From Sphingomonas adhaesiva (GTDB lineage Bacteria > Pseudomonadota > Alphaproteobacteria > Sphingomonadales > Sphingomonadaceae): a DNA stretch of 64,000 nucleotides. The stretch lies in contig NZ_JAQIJT010000002.1 of NCBI RefSeq assembly GCF_036946125.1, positions 2,292,001 through 2,356,000 on the forward strand, given 5' to 3'. Both the position numbers and the translations under genes were made by a program. Shown piece after piece: positions 51,012 through 59,619 of the stretch (its first letter is position 1; every line of letters starts with the position of its first letter). Below the pieces are notes generated by a model. That model was not told the DNA's origin, did not search any database, and worked only from the letters and a program-made list of their open reading frames with translations.

Positions 51012-52127
51012 TTATTGCTGCTTGCGGAACGGGATCGTGATCGGGCGCGGCGGCACGCCGAAATCGCACCCCCCCGCCGGGGTCGGGGACTGCGTCGGCG
51101 CAGCGGCGACCCGCGGCGCGAGCAGGTCCGCCACCCGCCGCGACACGGCGGTCGCGCCCTGCGCGTTCAGATGATCCGGATCGTGCCAGAATTCGCGGTG
51201 ACGCAGCAGGTCGTTGACCGTCATCATCGGCCGCCCTCGGAACAGTCGCATGTCGAACGGCCGGGGCGGCATGCCGTAGCCCGGCAGGTACAGCAGGATG
51301 ACCGGCACGCCCGCCTTATCCGCCTCCGCCAGCAGCGCGGCGACATAATGGCGCGGCACCGCATATTCGAACCGCTCGAGTGCGGCGGGCAGCATGTTCA
51401 GGTTCTTGTTCTCGCGGCGCGACGCCGCCGCCGCCTCCAGCGTGACCGGATCGAGCACGCGCGTCAGCGGCGGGGTGAACGCCTGCCCGTGGACGTTGAC
51501 GATGCGCGTGTTGTCGACGGTCGAACCGTCGTAGGTGGCGAGCGAGAACGCCGGCTTCAGCCCGAATTGCGCGGGCGCCGCGCTCTCCACCGCCAGCTTG
51601 AGCTGGCGATAGGGCAGCCGGATCAGGTCGCCGACGTAATTCTGGTTGAGCAGGATCGGCGCGCGCACCAGATCGGCCGAGTCGGCGACGCGCCAGAACA
51701 TCGGGTGCGCCTTGCGCGTCTCGTTCTCGAACACCTCCAGAACCAGCGCACGCGGCTTGCGCGCCGACAGCAGTTCGTGGACGATCGCCCAGTGCAGGTT
51801 GCGGCCGTAGGACGGGATCGCCAGGTTGCTGACGGTCAGGCAGCGACCGTCCGCCGCGCGCGCGCCGGTCGCGGCGATCCGCTGCGCAATGGCGAGGCCG
51901 TCGAGCCCGTTCATCGTGTGCGACGTGCCCACCAGCACGATGTCGGTCGGGGTGCGATCGTAATGTACCCGCTCGTACACCCAGCCCAGCCGGGCATAGG
52001 CCTCGGTCCGCTCGTCCTGCCAGCGGACATAGCGGTCGTGCGGCAGCGCGACCATCAGCGCCAGCGTCGCCAGCATCGCCGCCAGCCCGATCGCGAACAG
52101 GCGCGCCGTCGAATAGGTATCACGCAT
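51012..52127 (-). CDS. SGNH-type protein, O-acetylation partner of the MBOAT
   Basis: 371 aa with one N-terminal helix (TARLFAIGLAAMLATLALMV, about 7-26) and a periplasmic domain. Ser block VLVGTSHTMNGLD (about 65-77) and C-terminal DPDHLNAQGA with the Asp/His pair fit an SGNH (AlgJ/AlgX, DltD-like) acyl-handling enzyme. It starts 11 bp after the end of the MBOAT gene on the same strand. Together they would move an acetyl group from the cytoplasm to the polymer in the periplasm. The tail is Pro-rich and basic. Confidence 0.8.
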   Translation of the reverse strand: MRDTYSTARLFAIGLAAMLATLALMVALPHDRYVRWQDERTEAYARLGWVYERVHYDRTPTDIVLVGTSHTMNGLDGLAIAQRIAATGARAADGRCLTVSNLAIPSYGRNLHWAIVHELLSARKPRALVLEVFENETRKAHPMFWRVADSADLVRAPILLNQNYVGDLIRLPYRQLKLAVESAAPAQFGLKPAFSLATYDGSTVDNTRIVNVHGQAFTPPLTRVLDPVTLEAAAASRRENKNLNMLPAALERFEYAVPRHYVAALLAEADKAGVPVILLYLPGYGMPPRPFDMRLFRGRPMMTVNDLLRHREFWHDPDHLNAQGATAVSRRVADLLAPRVAAAPTQSPTPAGGCDFGVPPRPITIPFRKQQ

Positions 52128-52138
52128 CCGTCGCAGCC

Positions 52139-53605
52139 CTAGAAATTGAAGTACAGGAAGACACCGGGATCGGGCAGCTTCGCGAAGGCGAAGGCCGCGA
52201 TGCAGCCGATCGCCAGCGCCGATACCAGCGGCGACGGCACCCGCCGCACCGGGCGCAGCCCCTCATGCTCGATCGGCAGCCCGGGGGTCGATTCCGGATA
52301 GCGCACGATCTCCAGCACGTTGGGCAGGCTGACCACGATCACCACCCCGATCGCGACCGCGACCCAGCCGACCTCACGCGCGAACAGGAAGCCCGCGACG
52401 TTGCCGGCGCCATGGCCGCCCGCCATGCTGGTGAGCACCGACCAGGCCGAGGCGAAGCTGTCGGCGCGGAACAGGACCCAGGCGACGACCACCGCCAGCA
52501 TCGTCAGCAGCCAGCCCGCCACCCGCCGCGCCGCGCCGCCGCCCGCGGGCACCACCGCATTCCACATATGGTTGATGACCAGATAGACGCCGTGCAGCAC
52601 GCCCCACAGCAGGAAGGTCCAGCTGGCACCGTGCCACAGCCCGCCCAGCGCCATCGTCGTCAGCAGGTTGACGTAGCGCCGCGCGCGCCCGCGCCGGTTG
52701 CCGCCCAGCGCGATATACAGATAGTTGCGCAGGAACCGCGACAGCGAGATGTGCCAGCGCCGCCAGAATTCGGTGATGCTGGTCGACTTGTAGGGCGAGG
52801 CGAAGTTCACCGGCAGCAGGATGCCGAACATCAGCCCCAGCCCGATCGCCATGTCCGAATAGCCGGAAAAGTCGAAATACAGCTGGAGCGTATAGCCCAG
52901 CGCCCCCAGCCACGCGTCGCCCGCGCCCAGCGTCGCGCCGCCGCGCACCGCGTTGAACGCCGGGTCCGCCAGCATCGCGAACCCGTCCGCCAGCACGACC
53001 TTCTTCGCCAGCCCCAGGATGAACACCGCGGTGCCGACCAGCACGTAGGAGCGCGGCAGCCGCCCGGTCCCCGATGCCGCGAACTGCGGCAGCATCTCCT
53101 TGTGATGCGTGATCGGCCCCGCGATCAGGTGCGGGAAGAAGAGGACGAACAGCGCATAGTCGACGAAGCTGTCCGCCGCCTTCCCGTCGCGCCGGCTCTC
53201 GACCAGATAGGCGATCTGCTGGAAGGTGAAGAAGCTGATCGCCAGCGGCAGGACGATATTGCCGATGTGCCAGCCGATGCCGGTCAGCGCATCGACCGTA
53301 CTGACGAAGAAATTGGCGTATTTGTAATAGCCGAGCAGCGCGAGGTTGGCGAGCACGCCGATCCCCAGCAGCATGCTGGCCCGCTCCGGCCGCCGCTCCA
53401 TCACGCGGCTCCACCAGAAATTCACGACGATCGAGGCGGAGACCAGCCCGACGTAGCGCCAGTCCCACCAGCCGTAGAAGATCAGCGAGACCGCCACCAT
53501 CCACGCCTTCGCGGCGGGCGCGCGGTCGCGCAGGCGAAGCCAGTGATAGCCGATCAGCGCGATCGGCAGGAAGGCGAAGATGAAGACGAGCGAACCAAAC
53601 AACAT
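52139..53605 (-). CDS. MBOAT-family O-acyltransferase (AlgI-like)
   Basis: 488 aa, about 10-12 membrane helices. The start MLFGSLVFIFAFLPIALIGY matches AlgI/DltB proteins. Catalytic-region block RRWHISLSRFLRNYLYIALG and the invariant His segment ALGGLWHGASWTFLLWGVLH are present. It transfers acetyl-type groups across the inner membrane for O-acetylation of the exopolysaccharide, with the SGNH partner downstream. The operon continues from the HlyD/ABC genes upstream (91 bp gap). Confidence 0.93.
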   Translation of the reverse strand: MLFGSLVFIFAFLPIALIGYHWLRLRDRAPAAKAWMVAVSLIFYGWWDWRYVGLVSASIVVNFWWSRVMERRPERASMLLGIGVLANLALLGYYKYANFFVSTVDALTGIGWHIGNIVLPLAISFFTFQQIAYLVESRRDGKAADSFVDYALFVLFFPHLIAGPITHHKEMLPQFAASGTGRLPRSYVLVGTAVFILGLAKKVVLADGFAMLADPAFNAVRGGATLGAGDAWLGALGYTLQLYFDFSGYSDMAIGLGLMFGILLPVNFASPYKSTSITEFWRRWHISLSRFLRNYLYIALGGNRRGRARRYVNLLTTMALGGLWHGASWTFLLWGVLHGVYLVINHMWNAVVPAGGGAARRVAGWLLTMLAVVVAWVLFRADSFASAWSVLTSMAGGHGAGNVAGFLFAREVGWVAVAIGVVIVVSLPNVLEIVRYPESTPGLPIEHEGLRPVRRVPSPLVSALAIGCIAAFAFAKLPDPGVFLYFNF

Positions 53606-53696
53606 GGACGGCGAACGCTCCCCCTTTGGCGCGATCCGGATCGGGACGGCGGCGCGGCCTCAGCCGCGCTCGCCTAGAGCCCGTGAACGATGACGA

Positions 53697-55070
53697 TCAA
53701 TGCTCGCGCCCGCTGCGCCACAGCGCCTGGTTGATCGGCTCGACCAGATATTGCAGCAGCGTCCGCTTGCGCAGCGGGACCAGGATCTGGACCGGCAGGC
53801 CCGCCTTGATCCCCTCGCCCGCGCCCTTGATCCGCTTGATCGTCGCCAGGTCCGACGCCGGCACGGTCACCTCGCCGGTGTAGAAACGCGCGCCGGAGCG
53901 TTCGTCGGTGAAGCTGTCAGCGGACAGTCGCGTGATCTCGCCCTCGAACACCGGCATGTCGCGCTCGTGCAGCGTGACGAAGCGGATCTCGGCGGTCTGC
54001 CCGACGTAGATGTCGTCGGCGTCGTTGGGGTTGATCATCGCCTCGATCACCAGCGGGGCGGCATCGGGGACGATCTCCATCAGCTTCTGCCCCGGCGTCA
54101 CCACCCCGCCGACGGTGAAGACGGTCAGCCCCACGACCTGCCCGGTGGCGGGCGCGCGAATGCGGGTCTGCTCCAGCTGGCGGCGCAGCGTCTGCCACTT
54201 GGGCAGCGCCTCGCCCAGCTGTTCGTCGGTCTTGACCAGCTGCTCGCTCACCTGTTGCAGGCTGTTGCTGTCCAGCGTCAGCGCCTGCATCTGCGACTCG
54301 CCGATCTGCTGGCGCGCCGCGGCGCTGGACGAGGCGAGCCCGGCATAGTCGCTCGACACGCCGGCCTGCGCGCGCTCCAGCTCGCGCAGGCGGTTGACGC
54401 TGGCATAGCCCTTGTCGACCAGCGTCTTCGTGCCGGTCATCTGGTCGTCGAACAGCGAGCTCTGCCGCCGGTTCTCCGTCATCTGCTGCCCCAGGCCAGC
54501 GATGCGCTCGCGCAGCTGCGCCGATTGCTGCGCCAGCACGCGCTTCTGCGCGCTGATCGCGGCGCGGCGCGTCTGCAACGTGTTCTGCTGCACCCGCATC
54601 GCCGCCACGGCCGCCGCGCGATCCTCCCCGGTCAGCGACGCAAAGCTCTCCGGCGTCGCGATCGATGCCGATCCGGTCCGCTCGGCCAGCAGCCGCGCGC
54701 GCTCCGCCTGCAGCCCGATGACCTGCGCGGCGAGCGCCCGCTCGTTCGCCAGCACCTCGGCCCCGGCGAGCTCGATCAGGACGTCGCCCGCCTTCACATG
54801 CTGTCCCTCGCGCACGTTCAGCTTCGTGATCGTGCCGCCGTCGCGGTGCTGCACCGCCTGGCGGCTGCCCGCGACCTTCACCGTCCCCTCGGCATAGGCC
54901 GCCGCGTCCAGCCGGACGAACGCGGCGAAACCCAGGAACACACCGAAGAACAGCAGCACCACGATCCAGCCGAGACGGAAGTCGCCGGCGGCGCGGCCTT
55001 CCTCCGCCAGCGTGGCCTGGTCGCTCAGCGCGACGGGATAGAAACGGGCGGGAACGAGATCGTTCGACAT
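53697..55070 (-). CDS. HlyD-family type I secretion adaptor (PrtE/AprE-like)
   Basis: 457 aa, one N-terminal membrane helix (LGWIVVLLFFGVFLGFAAFV, about 33-52), then a biotinyl-lipoyl half (DVLIELAG near 97), a long coiled-coil hairpin (about 105-290), the second half-motif IRAPATGQVVGLTVFTVGGV (about 303-322), and a beta-barrel C-terminus ending LVEPINQALWRSGREH. It couples the ABC exporter to an outer-membrane TolC-type channel (not in this window). It starts 5 bp after the ABC gene ends, so they are one operon. In sphingan-type clusters such a pair is called AtrD/AtrB. Confidence 0.93.
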   Translation of the reverse strand: MSNDLVPARFYPVALSDQATLAEEGRAAGDFRLGWIVVLLFFGVFLGFAAFVRLDAAAYAEGTVKVAGSRQAVQHRDGGTITKLNVREGQHVKAGDVLIELAGAEVLANERALAAQVIGLQAERARLLAERTGSASIATPESFASLTGEDRAAAVAAMRVQQNTLQTRRAAISAQKRVLAQQSAQLRERIAGLGQQMTENRRQSSLFDDQMTGTKTLVDKGYASVNRLRELERAQAGVSSDYAGLASSSAAARQQIGESQMQALTLDSNSLQQVSEQLVKTDEQLGEALPKWQTLRRQLEQTRIRAPATGQVVGLTVFTVGGVVTPGQKLMEIVPDAAPLVIEAMINPNDADDIYVGQTAEIRFVTLHERDMPVFEGEITRLSADSFTDERSGARFYTGEVTVPASDLATIKRIKGAGEGIKAGLPVQILVPLRKRTLLQYLVEPINQALWRSGREH

Positions 55071-55075
55071 GACGC

Positions 55076-56941
55076 TTACCTAACTTCGGCGGTATCGGCA
55101 CCGCTCGGCTCGACCGCTTCGCCGGACGCCGCCGGCTGGGCAGGGGTGACGGGCGGGGTGGCGGGCGGGGTGACGGTCGTCGCCCCCGCCGGCGGCGCGC
55201 CCGCCGCCGCGGGGCCGCGCGGTCCGGTCACGGTCGGCGGGGCGTTCAGCGTCGCCAGCACCTCGTCGCGCGATCCGAACATCTCCGCGCGTCCGTTGCG
55301 CATGAACAGCAGCTTGTCCGCGTTCGCCAGGATGCCCGCGCGGTGCGCGACGCACACCACCGTCACCCCGCGTTCGCGCAGCACCGCCAGCGCCTGCGCC
55401 AGCCGCGCCTCGCCTTCGGCATCCAGCGAGGCGTTGGGCTCGTCCAGGATCACCACGCTCGGCGCGCCCAGGAGCGCGCGCGCCAGCGTCACGCGCTGCG
55501 CCTGTCCGACCGACAGCCCGCTGCCGGCCCAGCCCAGCTCGGTATCGTATCCCTGCGGCAGGCGGACGATGAAGTCGTGCGCACCGCACAGCTGCGCGGC
55601 GGTCACCACCTCCTCGTCCAGCGCGCCCGGCCCCTCCATCTCGGTACGGAAGCGCGCGATATTCTCCTTGATCGTGCCGCGGAACAGCACCGGCTCCTGC
55701 GGAACATAGCCGATCGCCGCGCCCAGCTGCTCCTGCGGCCAGTTGCGCAGGTCCGCGCCGTCCAGTCGCACCGCGCCGCTGGCGGCGGGCAGCACGCCGA
55801 CCATGGCCTTCACCAGCGTGGACTTTCCCGCGCCGCTCGGCCCGATGATGCCCAGCAGCTCGCCGGGTGCCAGCGCGAACGTGACGCCGGAGATCAGCGC
55901 GCGATCCTGCGCCGGCGACGCCACCGTCAGCCCCTCGATCGACAGCGCCCCCGACGGGGCGGGCATGACGGTCGGGGTCACCACCGGGCCGCGACGCTCG
56001 AACAGGTCGACGATCTGGCGATAGGCGGCGCGCGACTGGATCAGGTTCTTCCACGCGCCGTTGATGAGCTCGATCGGCGCCAGCGCGCGCGAGATCAGCA
56101 GCGAGGCGGCGAAGATCGCGCCCGCGGAAATCTGCTGCTCGATCGCCAGCAGCGCCCCCAGCCCCAGCGCCAGCGATTGCAGCAACAGGCGGATGCCCTT
56201 CACGAACGACCCGTAGCCCGAACTCTTGTAGCCCGCCTGCGTCGTCAGCGCCGTGCCCTCGAACCGCTCGCGCAGGTGGCGGCGCACCATCGCCTCGCGC
56301 ATGCCCAGCGCGCCGATCACGCCAGCCGAACCCAGCGACAGGTCGATGCCGGTATAGGCCGTCTGCGCGCGGATATTGGCATCCTTGATCGGCGCGCTGG
56401 TCGCCCGCTCGTTCAGCCAGCTGAGCAGCGACAGCACCAGCGCGCCGACCAGCGCCATCGCGCCCAGCGCGGGGTGGATCAGGAAGCACACCAGCACGTA
56501 GATCGGCGCCCAGGGGGCGTCGAACAGCGCCAGCACACCGACCCCCGTCATCGTCTGGCGGAAGACGTCGAATTCGCGCAGCACCACCGCATTGCGCGCA
56601 CCGTTGGAATTGGTCGACGTCTGGAGCAAAGCCTCCAGGATATAGGCCGACAGCATGCGGTCCAGCCGCTCGCTGGCGCGAACCAGCAAGCGCGTGCGCA
56701 CCAGGTCGAGCAGAGAGATCGTCGCCACCGCGGCGACGAAGATCAGCGTCAGCATGACCAATGTCGTCACGCCGCGCGTCGGCACCACCCGGTCGTACAC
56801 CTGCAGCATGTACAGCGTCGGCGCGAGGTACAGCACGTTCAGGAAGGCGCTGAAGATCGCCGCATTGACGAAATGCCGGCGGCACGCCGCGATCGCCTGT
56901 CGGATGGGAGCCGCCGCAGCGGCTTGGGGCAAGAGGGCCAT
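55076..56941 (-). CDS. Type I secretion ABC exporter (PrtD/AprD-like)
   Basis: 621 aa, half transporter. A six-helix membrane domain (about 25-320, e.g. FNVLYLAPTLYMLQVYDRVV-type helix 1 region) is followed by the ATPase: Walker A GPSGAGKST, then signature LSVGQAQRVTLA (Val in place of the usual Gly) and Walker B VVILDEPNASLD, H-loop CVAHRAG. There is no C39 peptidase-like domain, so its substrates keep a C-terminal signal, as RTX proteins do. The C-terminal tail (about 570-621) is Pro/Ala-rich and unusual. It is in one operon with the BY-kinase upstream and HlyD, MBOAT and SGNH genes downstream. Confidence 0.94.
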   Translation of the reverse strand: MALLPQAAAAAPIRQAIAACRRHFVNAAIFSAFLNVLYLAPTLYMLQVYDRVVPTRGVTTLVMLTLIFVAAVATISLLDLVRTRLLVRASERLDRMLSAYILEALLQTSTNSNGARNAVVLREFDVFRQTMTGVGVLALFDAPWAPIYVLVCFLIHPALGAMALVGALVLSLLSWLNERATSAPIKDANIRAQTAYTGIDLSLGSAGVIGALGMREAMVRRHLRERFEGTALTTQAGYKSSGYGSFVKGIRLLLQSLALGLGALLAIEQQISAGAIFAASLLISRALAPIELINGAWKNLIQSRAAYRQIVDLFERRGPVVTPTVMPAPSGALSIEGLTVASPAQDRALISGVTFALAPGELLGIIGPSGAGKSTLVKAMVGVLPAASGAVRLDGADLRNWPQEQLGAAIGYVPQEPVLFRGTIKENIARFRTEMEGPGALDEEVVTAAQLCGAHDFIVRLPQGYDTELGWAGSGLSVGQAQRVTLARALLGAPSVVILDEPNASLDAEGEARLAQALAVLRERGVTVVCVAHRAGILANADKLLFMRNGRAEMFGSRDEVLATLNAPPTVTGPRGPAAAGAPPAGATTVTPPATPPVTPAQPAASGEAVEPSGADTAEVR

Positions 56942-57024
56942 CGATCGATTCCAGGCGCCGCCGATGGCGCGATTGACATAACGAGGCGCCGCCGATCGGC
57001 CCGGTGACGCAGCAGAGCCCTAGC

Positions 57025-59235
57025 CTAGTTCACGTAATATCCGGTAAACTTCTTGTAATAGCCATAGGTGTCGGCGTGGCCGGTACTGGCGTACTGGCGC
57101 ACGTCGACCTGCGACAGCGCGACGCCGGCGACGTTCGCCCCCGCCTCGTCCAGCATGTCGAGCGCCGCCTGCCCCGCCTTGATCGCGGTCTTGCGCCACC
57201 GCGTGATGAGCAGCGTCGCATCGGCGAAGCGCGTCAGCACGCGGGTATCCACCACGCCCAGCAGCGGCGCGGTGTCGACGATGACGACGTCGAACTCGCG
57301 CTTCAGCCGCGCGTAGAGCTCGGTCACGCGCTCGGGCACCAGGAAGTCCTGCGTCCCGGTGATGCCGGCGGTGGGCAGCACCATCAGGCCGGTCGCCTCG
57401 TCCTTCACCAGCGCGTCCTCCAGCCGCATCTCGCCGCTCAGCACCTTCAGCAGGCGTTCGCCCTGCCCCGGCACGATCATGTCGCTGACCGAATGGCGCC
57501 GCAGATCGGCATCGATCAGCACGACGCGGCGATTGCCCATCGCCAGCACCCGCGCCAGGCAGATCGACAGCGTGGTCTTGCCCTCGCGCGGCAGCGGGGA
57601 GGTGATCGCGACCACGCGACCGCCGCCGCCACCGCCGCCGCCGCCTTCGCCTTCGCCCCCGGCGCGTCCCAGCGTGAAGGCGCCGATCGTGCGCAGCGCC
57701 TCGGCGAACGCGGAAAAGGGATGAGACAGGACGTAGACATGGGGCGGAACGCCGCGATTGTCGCGCGTCACCACCGAATTGAGATCGGGGATCGCCCCTG
57801 CATACGGCGCGTCGAGCCGGCTGACGACGTCCTCGCGCGTGCCGATGCTGTTGTCGAGATATTCGGCGACCGCGATCGCGACCAGCCCGAGCAGCACGCC
57901 CAGCCCCAGCGCGGCGATCGCGCCCAGGCGGCGGTTGGGCCAGCTGGGACTGTCGGGCAGCCGCGCCAGCGAGGAGATGCTCGCGTCCGCCTGAGGCAGG
58001 TTGCTGGTGGCGGCGGTTTCCTTCGCGCGTTGCAGGAACGCGGAATAGATCGTCTTGCTCGCCTCGGCCTTGCGCTGGAGCTCCAGCAGGCCGACCTGCG
58101 CGGAGCTGTTCGCCGCCAGCGCGCCGCGCGACTGCGCCTCGCTGCCCTCCAGCGACGCCAGCCGCGACGCCGCGACCTGCACGTTCGCCTGCAAGGTGGA
58201 GATGATGCGCTGCCGCTCCGCGGTGATCTGGTCGCGCACGTCGGCGAGGTTCTGCTTCGCCTTCTGCACATCCGGGTACAATTCGCCGTAGCGCGACTGG
58301 AGCGCGGCGAGCTCGGCGCTGGCCTGCGCCTCCTGCCCGCGCAACTGGCGGATGGTGTCGGACGACAGCACCGCGCCGATGTCGGCCCCGCCGCCGCCAC
58401 GCCCCAGCTGCCCGCGCGCCGCGGCCAGCTTGCCGCGCTCGGACGCCAGCTCGGCCCGCGCCTGCGCGATCTGCTGGTTGAGCGAGGACACTTCCTGCTC
58501 CGCCATGGTCGCGCCCTGCGCGCTCATCAGGTTGTTCGCGATCATATAGCGCTGGACGGCGGCATCGTCCGCCACCGCCTGCGCGCGCAGCTCGTCGGCG
58601 CGCTTGCTGACGAAGGCGGCGGCATTTTCGGACACGTCCATCTTGCGCGCCGCCTGCAACGCGATGAACTGCTGGGCGAACGCATTGGCGATCGCGACGG
58701 CCTCCGACGGATCGCTCGACTGCGCGGTGATGTCGATGACATAGGTCAGCCCGGCGCGGCGCACCGTCACCCGGCCGAGCACCGCCGCGGTCGCGCGACG
58801 CTCCGCCGCCGTCACCCCTGCGCTTTCGATCGCCGGCGCCGCGCCCGGTGCCGCCGCGCCGACGAACGCCGGGTCGCGATCGAGGTGCAGCTGGCGCACC
58901 ACCGCCAGCCCGACGGTCGGCGAGCCGATGATCCGCGCCTCGGTATCGACGACGTTGCTGTCGGCGGGCAGCCCCTGGACGACGTTGCCCAGATCGATCA
59001 CCTCGGTCTTGCCCGGTTCGATCAGCACGCTGGCGGTCGCCATATAGACCGGCGTCGCCGACATGACCGCGTAGATCACCGCCGCCGCCGCGAGCGCGGC
59101 GACCGCCAGGAACAGCCACAGCCGCCGGCGGAAGATCATGAGCACATATTTGGGATCGGGCAGCAGCGAACGCTTCTCGCGCGCCGTGCGCTGGAAGCCA
59201 TAGTCCTGGCCGCCGTTGTCGGTCATGGTCGCCAT
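57025..59235 (-). CDS. Exopolysaccharide chain-length regulator with fused tyrosine autokinase (Wzc/GelC-E-like)
   Basis: 736 aa; the start is at 59235 (MATMTDNGGQDYGFQRTARE) because the frame upstream is unrelated. Wzz-type N-terminal membrane helix (FRRRLWLFLAVAALAAAAVI), a large periplasmic region with coiled coil (about 150-400), a second helix (LGAIAALGLGVLLGLVAIAV), then the BY-kinase domain with Walker A SPLPREGKTT, A' VVLIDADLRR and B VVIVDTAPLLG. A polyglycine linker (GGEGEGGGGGGGGG) precedes the kinase. The tail is a tyrosine cluster (YASTGHADTYGYYKK, ending YYVN). It controls polymer length and export through cycles of autophosphorylation. It heads the T1SS/MBOAT operon. Confidence 0.95.
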   Translation of the reverse strand: MATMTDNGGQDYGFQRTAREKRSLLPDPKYVLMIFRRRLWLFLAVAALAAAAVIYAVMSATPVYMATASVLIEPGKTEVIDLGNVVQGLPADSNVVDTEARIIGSPTVGLAVVRQLHLDRDPAFVGAAAPGAAPAIESAGVTAAERRATAAVLGRVTVRRAGLTYVIDITAQSSDPSEAVAIANAFAQQFIALQAARKMDVSENAAAFVSKRADELRAQAVADDAAVQRYMIANNLMSAQGATMAEQEVSSLNQQIAQARAELASERGKLAAARGQLGRGGGGADIGAVLSSDTIRQLRGQEAQASAELAALQSRYGELYPDVQKAKQNLADVRDQITAERQRIISTLQANVQVAASRLASLEGSEAQSRGALAANSSAQVGLLELQRKAEASKTIYSAFLQRAKETAATSNLPQADASISSLARLPDSPSWPNRRLGAIAALGLGVLLGLVAIAVAEYLDNSIGTREDVVSRLDAPYAGAIPDLNSVVTRDNRGVPPHVYVLSHPFSAFAEALRTIGAFTLGRAGGEGEGGGGGGGGGRVVAITSPLPREGKTTLSICLARVLAMGNRRVVLIDADLRRHSVSDMIVPGQGERLLKVLSGEMRLEDALVKDEATGLMVLPTAGITGTQDFLVPERVTELYARLKREFDVVIVDTAPLLGVVDTRVLTRFADATLLITRWRKTAIKAGQAALDMLDEAGANVAGVALSQVDVRQYASTGHADTYGYYKKFTGYYVN

Positions 59236-59619
59236 GTTTTCGTCACGTTCCTCTTGCGGTCGCGCCGCGCGCCCGCACCCCAGCACGATCCCGTCCCGAT
59301 CCGCGCCGCGGGACGCGCGAATCGACATGACGACGCAGCGTCACCGCCCCATCGTCCGACGACCGTATGAAAGATGGTCGGGCGCCACAAGGCGATTTGC
59401 TCGCACGCATCGCGCCGCAGCAACGGCCGATCGGAGTCGACGAGGGCGACGCCGCACCGTCCCAATGCCGGACACTTCGCGCCGCAATGACCCGGAATGG
59501 CAGTTTCGTGCTCGTTTTGGGACAGGAGGTTTCAGTCTTTACCACCCTTTGCCCTTCCCCGCGGTGCCCGGCGCGACAAGAACACCGTCCGGTTAGCAAC
59601 GGGTAAACGGGGACACATC
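59236..59619. promoter_or_regulatory. 384-bp divergent region between BY-kinase and RTX-protein genes
   Basis: No coding frame has support here. It contains the element ACCGTCCCAATGCCGGACA at 59456-59474 (shared with 49833-49851) and a nearby TTTTGGGACA at 59515-59524, which is complementary to part of it. The region is likely to hold the promoters for both directions. Confidence 0.45.
59456..59474. promoter_or_regulatory. Shared upstream element, copy 2
   Basis: ACCGTCCCAATGCCGGACA, 17 of 19 bases equal to 49833-49851. It lies 146 bp ahead of the 357-aa RTX-protein start and 221 bp ahead of the BY-kinase start in the other direction. Confidence 0.4.
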
